Positions 33,356 to 41,440 of a DNA stretch of 64,000 bases are shown piece after piece. Position 1 is the first letter of the stretch, and each line of letters begins with the position of its first letter. The notes beneath the pieces are model-generated. The model saw only the letters and a list, made by a program, of their open reading frames with translations, was not told the DNA's origin and made no database searches. The DNA comes from an uncultured Bacteroidales bacterium (GTDB lineage: Bacteria > Bacteroidota > Bacteroidia > Bacteroidales > Bacteroidaceae), in contig CACXKA010000001.1 in the NCBI GenBank assembly GCA_902768125.1, forward strand, positions 1-64,000, in the 5' to 3' direction. A program made the translations under genes and the position numbers.

Positions 33356-33628
33356 ATGAGACAAAAAAAAGGATTTGTGCTGCGCAAGGTGTGCGGCGAG
33401 AATGTGATTGTAGCAGAAGGCATTGAGGTGGTTGACTTCACCAAGCTCATCTCTCTGAACGAGACGGCAGCCAGCATCTGGAACAAGGCAAAAGAACTGG
33501 GCGATTTCACGGCAGAACAATTAGCGGATGCTCTCTGTGAAACGTACGAGGTGGACTATGACCGTGCATTTGATGATGTCTGTAAGCTGCTGAAGAGCTG
33601 GCAGGAGACTGGACTATTGGAAGATTGA
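33356..33628 (+). CDS. PqqD-like protein (RiPP recognition element)
   Basis: 90 aa with the PqqD pattern: GFVLRKVCGENVIVAEG, FTKLISLNETAASIWNKAKE, FTAEQLADALCETYEVD, then AFDDVCKLLKSWQETGLLED. PqqD-like domains bind leader peptides and bring them to modifying enzymes. Its stop overlaps the exporter start (TGATG, 33626-33630), implying translational coupling. A precursor peptide is not encoded within this operon; the nearest small peptides are at 20266-20382 and 29396-29530. Confidence 0.9.
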   Translation: MRQKKGFVLRKVCGENVIVAEGIEVVDFTKLISLNETAASIWNKAKELGDFTAEQLADALCETYEVDYDRAFDDVCKLLKSWQETGLLED

Positions 33629-35262
33629 TGAACTATATAGCATGGATATGGCATAACACGGCAGGAATCCGGTTGAACATGCTGATCCGCATTCTGGCAG
33701 GCATCGGGCGCGTGGCGTTCGGCCTGTTGATGGTGTGGCTCTGCAAAAGGTTTATCGACGTCACCATCCGTACTGGTACCCAAGAGGACATCCTGTTAAT
33801 GATTGGTGCTCTGGTCGCTGTAATTATCGGCGGTATCATCTTCCGACAAATCTATTATTATCTTGGCATAAAGGCCAATGCAATCCAGACCACCTCTATC
33901 CGACTGCGCATTTTCGGTCATCTGTTCCGACGCCTGATGTTCGATCAGAAAGAGTTGCATTCCGGTGATGTCACCTCTCGCTTAGAGAAAGACATCGACA
34001 TGATCAGTAATGCAACGACAACGCTCATTCCCGACATGAGCGTGACCATCATCCAACTGTGTGGCGCTTTTCTGCTGATGCAATCGATGGATGCCCGCCT
34101 GGCATGGGCACTCCTGCTACTGACGCCCATTTTCTTAATTGTTGGAAAACTTTTTGCCCGACAGATGCGTAAGATGACACTTGACATCCGCCAACAGGAA
34201 AGTGTCATCCAGATGTTGGTACAGGAAACGATGGAGCACAATGCTGTGCTCCGTTCATTAGAGAGCGGTGACTGGGTGACAGAGCAGCTGGACAACATGC
34301 AACAGGACTTAAAGGGGAAAATCAACCGCAGAGCAAGGTTTACAGTTGTCTCACGACTTCTGATTTCCTCAAGTTTTAGCCTAGGCTATATCATCGCCTT
34401 TATCTGGGGAGCCATGCAACTACGGGAAGGAATCATCACCTTCGGCGTGATGACATCATTCCTGCAACTGGTGAGCCAGATACAGCAACCGATTCTCCAG
34501 ATGTTGAACATGGTTCCTCAGATGATCCAGGCCTCAGCAAGTATAGAACGAGTGAATGAGCTGGAAACAATTGAGGTAGAAGATGACAACAAGAGCAAGG
34601 CAGAATTCATGGAAGGACCTTTGGGTGTTAGCATACAAAATGTGAGTTTCAGTTATGCCCTGGGCGACCGTGAGATCCTCTCCCACTTCAGTTATAACTT
34701 TCATCCGGGATATAAAGTCGCCATCATGGGACATACAGGAGCCGGTAAAACAACTATTTTCAGACTTCTGCTGGCTTTAATCAAACCGCGCGAGGGAACA
34801 CTGAGCCTATATGGACAAAAGGGAAAGCAATTGATCAGTGAGAACACCCGTTCAAACTTCGTGTTCGTACCTCAAGGAAACACCTTGATGAGCGGTTCTA
34901 TCCGTTATAATCTACAACTGGCCAAGCCTGATGCCACCGACGAGGAACTAAAACAGGTGCTTCACACCGCTATGGCCGATTTTGTTCTAAACTTAAAAGA
35001 AGGTCTCGACAGCGAGTGTGGAGAGCGAGGTGGCGGATTGAGCGAAGGCCAAGCCCAGCGAATCGCCATTGCCCGAGGACTGCTGCGCCCTGGAAACATC
35101 ATGCTGCTGGACGAGATCAGTGCATCGTTAGACGAACAGACGGAGCAGGAACTCTACCGCCGCCTGTTTGATGCTTATCCCAATAAAACCATGATATTCA
35201 TCACCCACCGCCCCATAGTCAGCAGCCTTTGCAATGCGACCATTAGGCTGGATGAGAATTAA
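33628..35262 (+). CDS. ABC transporter, fused membrane and ATPase domains
   Basis: 544 aa. An N-terminal membrane domain of about six helices (for example LMIGALVAVIIGGIIF, MSVTIIQLCGAFLLM, YIIAFIWGAMQL) precedes an ATPase domain with Walker A GHTGAGKTT (368-376), signature LSEGQAQR (471-478) and Walker B IMLLDEIS (491-498). There is no N-terminal C39 peptidase domain, so leader removal would need another protease. The type matches exporters of peptides, including those in lasso peptide clusters. The start is the ATG at 33628, inside the pqqD-like stop. A terminator follows at 35268. Confidence 0.93.
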   Translation: MNYIAWIWHNTAGIRLNMLIRILAGIGRVAFGLLMVWLCKRFIDVTIRTGTQEDILLMIGALVAVIIGGIIFRQIYYYLGIKANAIQTTSIRLRIFGHLFRRLMFDQKELHSGDVTSRLEKDIDMISNATTTLIPDMSVTIIQLCGAFLLMQSMDARLAWALLLLTPIFLIVGKLFARQMRKMTLDIRQQESVIQMLVQETMEHNAVLRSLESGDWVTEQLDNMQQDLKGKINRRARFTVVSRLLISSSFSLGYIIAFIWGAMQLREGIITFGVMTSFLQLVSQIQQPILQMLNMVPQMIQASASIERVNELETIEVEDDNKSKAEFMEGPLGVSIQNVSFSYALGDREILSHFSYNFHPGYKVAIMGHTGAGKTTIFRLLLALIKPREGTLSLYGQKGKQLISENTRSNFVFVPQGNTLMSGSIRYNLQLAKPDATDEELKQVLHTAMADFVLNLKEGLDSECGERGGGLSEGQAQRIAIARGLLRPGNIMLLDEISASLDEQTEQELYRRLFDAYPNKTMIFITHRPIVSSLCNATIRLDEN

Positions 35263-35267
35263 TACAA

Positions 35268-35303
35268 AGAAAGTGACTGGAATCCAGTCACTTTCTCTTT
35301 TAG
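35268..35303. terminator. Bidirectional terminator between the exporter and DUF2795 genes
   Basis: AGAAAGTGACTGG pairs perfectly with CCAGTCACTTTCT over a 3-nt loop, followed by CTTTT on the plus strand and preceded by a shorter A-rich stretch for the minus strand. It overlaps the stop of the convergent gene. Confidence 0.85.
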
Positions 35304-35521
35304 TATTCCTCCTCGTCCCAAAGAAAGTCTTCTTTCGAAGGGTAATCTGGCCAAATCTCCTCGATGGATTCGTAGATGTCACCTTCATCCTCTATTTCTT
35401 CGAGGTTTTCTATCACTTCGAGCGGAGCGCCAGAACGGGTGGCATAATCAATCAGCTCCTCTTTAGTTGCAGGCCAAGGAGCGTCTTCCAGTTTTGAAGC
35501 TAATTCAAGTGTCCAATACAT
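35300..35521 (-). CDS. DUF2795 family small acidic protein
   Basis: 73 aa. WTLELASKLEDAPWPATKEELIDYA, SGAPLEVIENL and YESIEEIWPDYPSKEDFL match DUF2795, a short, strongly acidic family common in Bacteroidetes and of unknown function. Single-gene unit with a promoter in the repeat at 35589-35674. Confidence 0.88.
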   Translation of the reverse strand: MYWTLELASKLEDAPWPATKEELIDYATRSGAPLEVIENLEEIEDEGDIYESIEEIWPDYPSKEDFLWDEEEY

Positions 35522-35588
35522 GATATTTAGTTGTTTAGTTTTTTAGTTGGTTGGTTGGTTTTTTAGTTGTTTAATTGGTTTGGGGCTG

Positions 35589-35674
35589 CAAAGGTACGAA
35601 TAAGTGAGCAAAGAACCAAATTTCATTTGAGTTTTTTCGAACGAGAGTACTTTCGGCGAAGCCAAAGATAGTAC
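35589..35674 (-). promoter_or_regulatory. Promoter-bearing repeat, copy 2
   Basis: Highly similar to 17217-17300. On the minus strand it contains a TTCGCCGAAAGTACT-type hairpin, TTTGG as -33 and TACCTTTG as -7 (35589-35596). It lies directly after the cobalamin adenosyltransferase stop and 68 bp before the DUF2795 gene, with a TTTAGTTGGTTGG tandem repeat between (35525-35580). Confidence 0.7.
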
Positions 35675-36229
35675 TTATTTTTTTCTCTGCCAAATAATTT
35701 CGGGATGATTTTCATCCGCATTGAGTTTGCGTGCCAAGGTAAAGAGGTAGTCACTCAGTCGATTGACGTAGGCAATGACATTGCCATCCACTTCCGCACC
35801 CTCCTCGCACAAGGCGAGAATGCGACGTTCGGCACGTCGGCAAACCGTACGGCAAACATGACACACAGCCGCTGCCCTACATCCCCCTGGAAGGATGAAA
35901 CAACGAAAAGGAGGAAGCGTGGCATTGATGGCATCTATCTCCTGTTCGAGACTTGTCACCATTTCTTCTGTCACGATATTACCCTGCCGCACCTCATGCT
36001 GGCTATTATCAGTGGCAAGATAGCCACCCACAACGAAAAGCTGACACTGGATGTCCGTCAGGAATCGGCGATCATGTTCGGTCGTGCAATAGGTGACGAG
36101 CAACCCGATTTGGGAACAAAGTTCATCAATCGTTCCATAGGATTCAAGTCGGGCACAAGTCTTACTGACTCGTTGTCCTCCTACAAGGGAAGTTTTTCCC
36201 TGGTCGCCTGTTCGTGTGTAGATTTTCAT
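35675..36229 (-). CDS. Cob(I)alamin adenosyltransferase, PduO type
   Basis: 184 aa. Transfers the adenosyl group from ATP to cob(I)alamin. The N-terminal MKIYTRTGDQGKTSLVGGQRVSK binds ATP; later SYGTIDELCSQIGL, CRTVCRRAERR and the C-terminal YVNRLSDYLFTLARKLN are typical of PduO/MMAB. Supports B12-dependent enzymes. Stop abuts the promoter repeat downstream; a 150-bp tandem repeat lies upstream. Confidence 0.95.
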   Translation of the reverse strand: MKIYTRTGDQGKTSLVGGQRVSKTCARLESYGTIDELCSQIGLLVTYCTTEHDRRFLTDIQCQLFVVGGYLATDNSQHEVRQGNIVTEEMVTSLEQEIDAINATLPPFRCFILPGGCRAAAVCHVCRTVCRRAERRILALCEEGAEVDGNVIAYVNRLSDYLFTLARKLNADENHPEIIWQRKK

Positions 36230-36237
36230 ATCTTATA

Positions 36238-36390
36238 GAGTTTAAAGAGTTTAAGAAGTTCAAGAGTTCAAGAAGTTCAAGAGTTCAAGAGTTCAAAGTT
36301 TAAGAGTTCAAGAGTTCAAGAGTTCAAAGTTTAAGAGTTCAAGAAGTTCAAAGTTCAAGAAGTTCAAGAAGTTCAAGAAGTTCAAGAGTT
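36238..36390. repeat. Tandem repeat of GTTCAAGA-type units
   Basis: About 150 bp of AGTTCAAG, AGAGTTCAAG and AAGTTTAAG units fill the gap between two genes and end in the stop codon of the upstream one. The same unit occurs at 50780-50822. Units differ in length, there are no unique spacers and no cas genes, so it is not CRISPR. Confidence 0.95.
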
Positions 36391-36830
36391 TAAAGGAGGT
36401 AATTCTGTTTGATGCGTTGTGGATCGAAGACCACCATGCCCCGTTTCCTCATATCGAAGGTGATGATGGCTCGTGGGTCGTTGACGATATGTGTCCAGAG
36501 GTCTGCATTCTCGTCATGGATATGTTCCATAATCAAAACTGCATCTGGCGTGATGTTCTGTACAGCGTCCTCGTAATGTTGAGCAGCAGCCTCTCCTTTT
36601 TCATCAATGAGGATGATGGGGTGTCCCTTATAATGATTCCGAATACGGAAGATTTGCCGTTCCAACGGAGCGTTGAGCTCTTGCTCTTTGTAGGCATAGT
36701 AATGCAACGGTTCAAAGAGCACGTCGCGGATGAGTTCGTACGCCCATGGTGATTGTATGCCAAAACCCCGTCGATGAATGGCACGGGGCAAGGAGGTGAG
36801 AAAAAGGTGTATGGAGCGTCGCAAATTCAT
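36390..36830 (-). CDS. Short methyltransferase-like conserved protein
   Basis: 146 aa. The N-terminal AIHRRGFGIQSPWAYELIRDVLFE resembles a Bacteroidetes family of SAM-dependent methyltransferase-like proteins that begin HRKGxGIHSPF. The usual protein is around 250 aa; here the segment containing the SAM-binding motif is absent, so this looks like a shortened member that keeps the flanking parts (HPIILIDEKG, DAVLIMEHIH, MVVFDPQRIKQNYLL). It starts 3 bp after the sensor kinase gene, so the two are co-transcribed. Function unknown. Confidence 0.7.
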   Translation of the reverse strand: MNLRRSIHLFLTSLPRAIHRRGFGIQSPWAYELIRDVLFEPLHYYAYKEQELNAPLERQIFRIRNHYKGHPIILIDEKGEAAAQHYEDAVQNITPDAVLIMEHIHDENADLWTHIVNDPRAIITFDMRKRGMVVFDPQRIKQNYLL

Positions 36831-36833
36831 TCT

Positions 36834-38708
36834 TTAAGTATTGATTTCCTGCAAACGCTCTTCCTCAACGAGTTCTTCTTCCTCTTCTTGTGGTTTATAG
36901 TTAGGAACAGTAAAGACGAATCGTGCGCCATCGATATAGAGTGGGTCCAAATTGATGTCACCCCCCAAAGCACGGGCGATGAGGCGAGACACATAGAGTC
37001 CCAATCCGAGTCCTGGGCTATAATGATCGAGTTTTTCGAAGTGCTCAAAGATGATATCGGATTTACCCTCTGGAATACCCGTACCCGTATCTGTCACCAC
37101 AAATTGTATGCTGTCGTTGCCGATATCATGTGCTGCATTGATGGTAATCTTACCACTCGACGTGTTCTTACAGGCATTGGTGATAAGATGGTGAATCACC
37201 TGTCCGATGCGTTTCCTGTCAGAACAGAGCATCATATTGTGCTCGAATGGTTCATAGACCAGTTCCACACCCGAAGGAATCATATCCTTGCTATGTTCGA
37301 TGTGTTCCTGACAAAGTTCATCGATATTGATCTCTTCGAACTGGAAGTTGAAAGTACCCACCTCCATGTTGCTCACATCGATGATGTCATCCAATGTGGA
37401 AAGCAGCTGGTCGTTGCTTTCCTGAATGTAGCCGTTATAGAGGGAACGTTCCTCGTCAGAAAGGTCGTTCGACATCAGCTGGGCAAATCCCATGATGGCA
37501 TTCAGTGGTGTACGAATCTCGTGCCTCATGTTCTGGATGAAGACCGTCTTGATACGGTCAGCTATTGACGCCTGATCCAGCGCTTTCTGCAACTGGTTGG
37601 CGCGTCTGCGTTCCTCTGCCGCCTGATTTTGTTTCCATCCGAGGAAGAAGGCAAAGCCCAACGCTAAAGCCAGGAAAGCGAAAGTGATGATGAGCGAGTT
37701 ACGCTTCATCTTGCTGTTGGAAGCAATGTATGCCTTATGTTCCCTGTAAGATGAATTGATGAGCGGGAAATATTTCGACACATCCAATGCCAGTCTTCTG
37801 GAAGGATAAGTATTGGCATCTTCCATCGTACACATCAGATAGGCATAGGCACGTTCAATATCCCCTTCTTCGTAGAGGGCATATACCAGATTAGGCAACG
37901 CTTCATAGGTGGTGTTACCATTCTGGAGATTGTTGACCGCAATGGTCGCCAAATAATAGATGTAGTTCTTACGGTTATCCAACTGGTTATTGGCAGACGC
38001 CAACGTCATGCACATCCTGTTGCAATAATCTTGATTCTTTGTCTTGGAGAAGCTGTTTGACAACATCCTCAATGCCATCTTGGGATGAGAAAGATAGACC
38101 TCCTTGCTTGCCATCATCAAGTCTTTCTTTCCCCCTTCGGGCAATAATTCTATGATATTGTCATAATAGGTGATCATCTTTTTCTCCTCGTCCTGCACAA
38201 TGCTGATGTCCGACATGTATTCCGAGATTTTCTCGTAGTTATCCTTGCAGGTCATGTAATAGTGCAGTTGTTCTTCCTTCGAAATTTCCGAAGGATCGAT
38301 GCTTGCGACGAGATTGTCAGCCAGATAATAAAGTCCCATGATTCCGTAGGTACTGGAAGCATTCAGTTTCACCCACGCCTGCAGATTTTTGTCTTCCTGG
38401 TATTCCTCTGTTTTTTTGATGCGGTCCAAGGCTTTCAGCGCCTTTCTTCCATCCAAACAGGATAAAGCTTGGTATAATTCTTTGCATTTATCCACATATA
38501 CACTAATATGGCAAGAATTGACCACCTGCTCCAAACTATCCACACGGTGCTGTCGAATCGTTTGGTATTTCTTTTTATGGGCAATTACGCTATCTAATGA
38601 AACCAACACTTCCTCCACTTCTTTTTTGCTGTAGGAAACATCCTGAGCAATACCGAATAGAGGAAGGTTCACAAATAGGCATAATATAATAGTACGGACT
38701 ATCCGCAT
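36834..38708 (-). CDS. Sensor histidine kinase with periplasmic TPR-like domain
   Basis: 624 aa. Signal peptide (IILCLFVNLPLFGIAQ), helical TPR-like region to about 330, membrane segment (SLIITFAFLALALGFAFFLGW, about 335-355), short coiled linker, HisKA with His near 396 in MRHEIRTPLNAIMGFAQL, then HATPase (LITNACKNT, VTDTGTGIP, GLGLGLYVSRLIA). No receiver domain. Tail is acidic. Such kinases sense extracytoplasmic signals; no response regulator is adjacent, so the partner is elsewhere. Promoter at 38778-38785, divergent from birA. Confidence 0.93.
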   Translation of the reverse strand: MRIVRTIILCLFVNLPLFGIAQDVSYSKKEVEEVLVSLDSVIAHKKKYQTIRQHRVDSLEQVVNSCHISVYVDKCKELYQALSCLDGRKALKALDRIKKTEEYQEDKNLQAWVKLNASSTYGIMGLYYLADNLVASIDPSEISKEEQLHYYMTCKDNYEKISEYMSDISIVQDEEKKMITYYDNIIELLPEGGKKDLMMASKEVYLSHPKMALRMLSNSFSKTKNQDYCNRMCMTLASANNQLDNRKNYIYYLATIAVNNLQNGNTTYEALPNLVYALYEEGDIERAYAYLMCTMEDANTYPSRRLALDVSKYFPLINSSYREHKAYIASNSKMKRNSLIITFAFLALALGFAFFLGWKQNQAAEERRRANQLQKALDQASIADRIKTVFIQNMRHEIRTPLNAIMGFAQLMSNDLSDEERSLYNGYIQESNDQLLSTLDDIIDVSNMEVGTFNFQFEEINIDELCQEHIEHSKDMIPSGVELVYEPFEHNMMLCSDRKRIGQVIHHLITNACKNTSSGKITINAAHDIGNDSIQFVVTDTGTGIPEGKSDIIFEHFEKLDHYSPGLGLGLYVSRLIARALGGDINLDPLYIDGARFVFTVPNYKPQEEEEELVEEERLQEINT

Positions 38709-38777
38709 ACAATTATTATATCGTTGAACAGGTTAGGTTGAATAGGTTTTTTTCTCTCACTATCGTGAATGACGGGA

Positions 38778-38785
38778 CAAATGTA
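38778..38785 (-). promoter_or_regulatory. -7 box for the sensor kinase gene
   Basis: Reads TACATTTG on the minus strand, with TTGG about 21 bp further upstream. Confidence 0.6.
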
Positions 38786-38881
38786 GGGAATACTTTGGTA
38801 AAAAACCAAGAAAAATCTATTTTTTTCAACTTTTCATGGAAAAATAATCATTTATGAGGACTTTTATCCTACTTTTTGTAC

Positions 38882-38889
38882 TAACTTTG
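38882..38889 (+). promoter_or_regulatory. -7 box for birA
   Basis: TAACTTTG, 17 bp before the birA start codon. Confidence 0.65.
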
Positions 38890-38906
38890 CACTCAAATTA
38901 CAAAGT

Positions 38907-39674
38907 ATGGTTCACATTTCACGTATCAATCTTCCCACTGTCGATTCGACCAATTCTTTTGTTCGGTCGATGTTGCAGGAAGAGGGGACGGGACATGTGA
39001 TGTCCGCCAATTCTTTGCCGGGTTTCACCTTGGTGGTGGCAGATGACCAAACGAAAGGTCGGGGACAGCAAGGCAATAGTTGGGAGACAGAAAAAGGCAA
39101 GAATCTGACCTTTTCCTTGTTGTGTCATCCCGACTTCATCTTGGCATCCCGTCAGTGGTTACTTTCGCAATGCATGGCAGTTGCCATTCAGCAAGCCCTT
39201 TCCCAATTCGTGGAGGGCGTGAAAGTGAAGTGGCCCAATGACATCTATATCGGTGACCAAAAGATCAGCGGCACCCTGATTGAGTGCGACCTGCTGGGAA
39301 AGCACATCTCCAACTGCATCATCGGTGTGGGCATCAACATCAACCAGACGGTGTTTCGCAGTGATGCTCCCAACCCCACCTCCTTGCAGTTGTTGACGGG
39401 GAAGGAATACGACAGGGAGAAAGTCCTATCCGCCCTCCTCCAACATTTCCAGTACTTCTATTCCCAGTTGCAAGAGGGACAAGAAGACACCATCCGTCAA
39501 CTGTACAGACAGCACCTCTACCGCCGCGAGGGATTCCATCGTTATCGGGATGCACGAGGGGAGTTCATGGCAGCGATTGACGACATAGAACCCACGGGAC
39601 ACCTTCGTCTCCGTTTTGAGGATGGCAAGGTGGTGCGCTACGAGTTGAAAGAAGTACAATTCATCCAAGACTAA
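38907..39674 (+). CDS. birA: Biotin--protein ligase
   Basis: 255 aa. Attaches biotin to acetyl-CoA carboxylase and related carboxylases. The catalytic loop is DQTKGRGQQGNSWE (near 53), followed by NLTFSLLCHPDF, VKWPNDIYIGDQKISGTLIE and IIGVGININQ. There is no N-terminal helix-turn-helix, so it is the non-repressor type. 12 bp upstream of queA; the two probably share a transcript. Confidence 0.95.
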   Translation: MVHISRINLPTVDSTNSFVRSMLQEEGTGHVMSANSLPGFTLVVADDQTKGRGQQGNSWETEKGKNLTFSLLCHPDFILASRQWLLSQCMAVAIQQALSQFVEGVKVKWPNDIYIGDQKISGTLIECDLLGKHISNCIIGVGININQTVFRSDAPNPTSLQLLTGKEYDREKVLSALLQHFQYFYSQLQEGQEDTIRQLYRQHLYRREGFHRYRDARGEFMAAIDDIEPTGHLRLRFEDGKVVRYELKEVQFIQD

Positions 39675-39686
39675 AAGAACAGATTA

Positions 39687-40922
39687 ATGACGAATCCGAA
39701 AAACATACATATCGCTGATTACAATTACGACTTGCCCGACGAGCGTATTGCCAAATTTCCCTTGGCGGAACGTGATGCCAGCAAGTTACTCATCTATCAT
39801 AAGGGCGAAGTGAGCGAGGATGTCTTCTCCTCCCTGCCCAAGTACCTGCCATCAGGTGCCTTGATGGTGTTCAACAACACCAAGGTCATCCAGGCACGTT
39901 TGCATTTCCGCAAGCAATCAACAGAGAGCGTACAAGGGGCATTAATCGAGGTCTTTTGTCTGGAGCCAGCCCTTCCCAACGATTACCAACTGAACTTCTC
40001 CCAGAAGGGGATGGTGCAATGGTATTGTCTGGTGGGCAATCTGAAAAAGTGGAAAGAAGGAAAACTGTTCCGTGTCATCCAGATGCCCGATGGGGAGCAA
40101 GTGACATTGTCCTGTGAACGGAAAGGAATTCATGGCACCTCTCATATCGTTGAGTTCTCTTGGGACGGCAATTACACGTGGGCAGAGTTACTGGATGCGG
40201 TAGGTGAACTGCCCATTCCTCCTTATCTCAATCGTGAGACCCAGGAAAGTGACAAGACCACCTATCAAACCGTCTATTCCAAGATCAAGGGTTCGGTGGC
40301 AGCCCCAACGGCCGGACTCCACTTCACAGAACGTGTTCTGAAAGCCCTTGATGAAGCTGGTATTGATCGTGAAGAACTGACTCTCCACGTGGGTGCAGGC
40401 ACCTTCAAACCTGTGAAAAGCGAAGAGATCGGTGGACATGACATGCATACAGAGCACATTGCCGTACGCCGTCAGACCATCGAGAAGCTCATTGCCCATG
40501 GAGGTGAAGCCATTGCCGTAGGCACCACCAGTGTACGCACCCTCGAAAGTCTCTACTATATGGGCATCCTTGCCCAGCAGGGAGCAGAGGACCTGCATGT
40601 ACCCCAATGGATGCCTTACGAAACCCTCCCATCTCAAACCTCAAATCTCAAATCTCCAATCTCAAACCTCAAAGCCCTCCTCTCCTATATGGACCAACAT
40701 CATCTAGATGTTCTCCATTCTTCCACCCAGATCATCATCGCCCCTGGGTATGAATACCATATCGTGCGTCGTATGGTCACGAACTTCCATCAACCCCAAT
40801 CCACCCTTCTTTTGTTGGTATCTGCCTTCCTGAAGGGCGATTGGAAGAAAGTGTATGACTATGCCCTCGCACACGATTTCCGTTTCTTGAGTTATGGCGA
40901 CTCCTCACTCTTAATTCCTTGA
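39687..40922 (+). CDS. queA: tRNA preQ1(34) S-adenosylmethionine ribosyltransferase-isomerase
   Basis: QueA builds epoxyqueuosine on tRNA by transferring ribose from SAM. 411 aa, longer than most. Seen: YDLPDERIAKFPLAERDASKLL, MVFNNTKVIQARL, KGSVAAPTAGLHFTERVL, LHVGAGTFKPV and TNFHQPQSTLLLLVSAFL. Near residue 316 an extra stretch, SQTSNLKSPISNLKALL, is encoded by TCTCAAA/CCTCAAA tandem repeats (40631-40675), in frame, right before the segment that normally leads to STQIIIAPGY. The insert is short and probably tolerated. No other queuosine genes are adjacent. A NUDIX gene follows after 4 bp. Confidence 0.95.
   Translation: MTNPKNIHIADYNYDLPDERIAKFPLAERDASKLLIYHKGEVSEDVFSSLPKYLPSGALMVFNNTKVIQARLHFRKQSTESVQGALIEVFCLEPALPNDYQLNFSQKGMVQWYCLVGNLKKWKEGKLFRVIQMPDGEQVTLSCERKGIHGTSHIVEFSWDGNYTWAELLDAVGELPIPPYLNRETQESDKTTYQTVYSKIKGSVAAPTAGLHFTERVLKALDEAGIDREELTLHVGAGTFKPVKSEEIGGHDMHTEHIAVRRQTIEKLIAHGGEAIAVGTTSVRTLESLYYMGILAQQGAEDLHVPQWMPYETLPSQTSNLKSPISNLKALLSYMDQHHLDVLHSSTQIIIAPGYEYHIVRRMVTNFHQPQSTLLLLVSAFLKGDWKKVYDYALAHDFRFLSYGDSSLLIP
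40631..40675. repeat. TCTCAAA-type tandem repeat inside queA
   Basis: Units CTCAAACCT, CTCAAATCT, CTCCAATCT and CTCAAACCT in a row, translated in the QueA frame. It resembles the intergenic minisatellites of this genome. Confidence 0.75.
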
Positions 40923-40926
40923 CGAC

Positions 40927-41430
40927 ATGAAAGATAATAGCGAAGAAATGTTTCCCATCGTGGACGAAGAAGGTAACATCACTGGTGCTGCCACCCGTGG
41001 GGAGTGCCATCAAGGCAGCAAACTCCTGCATCCCGTGGTGCATCTGCATGTATTCAACAGTAAGGGAGAACTCTACTTGCAGAAGCGTCCTGCCTGGAAG
41101 GACATCCAACCCGACAAGTGGGACACTGCCGTGGGAGGCCATGTGGATTTGGGCGAATGTGTGGAAGATGCGTTGAAGCGTGAGGTGCGGGAAGAACTCG
41201 GCATCACCGACTTCACCCCCGAACGGCTCACCCAATATGTGTTCGAGAGCGCACGCGAGAAGGAACTCGTCTTTGCGTACAAGACCATCTATGATGGAGA
41301 AATCACGCCTTCCGAAGAGCTGGATGGCGGCCGTTTCTGGACAACTGAGGAAATCAAGGAGAACCTTGGCAAGGGTGTCTTCACGCCCAACTTCGAGAGC
41401 GAACTCAACCGATTAGAACTCATTAAATAA
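40927..41430 (+). CDS. NUDIX hydrolase
   Basis: 167 aa. The NUDIX box GGHVDLGECVEDALKREVREELGI is complete (about 73-96). The N-terminal DEEGNITGAATRGECHQGSKLLHPVVHLHVF resembles isopentenyl-diphosphate isomerase-like NUDIX proteins. Hydrolyses a nucleoside diphosphate derivative of unknown identity. Third in the birA-queA run. Confidence 0.92.
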   Translation: MKDNSEEMFPIVDEEGNITGAATRGECHQGSKLLHPVVHLHVFNSKGELYLQKRPAWKDIQPDKWDTAVGGHVDLGECVEDALKREVREELGITDFTPERLTQYVFESAREKELVFAYKTIYDGEITPSEELDGGRFWTTEEIKENLGKGVFTPNFESELNRLELIK

Positions 41431-41440
41431 TGTAACCTAT

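Noticed and set aside
32469..35262. A lasso peptide cluster
   Set aside because: The kinase, PqqD-like protein and exporter fit, but there is no transglutaminase-like B2 protease, no asparagine-synthetase-like cyclase and no precursor in the operon.
36238..36390. A CRISPR array
   Set aside because: Short units of unequal length, no unique spacers, and no cas genes in the window.
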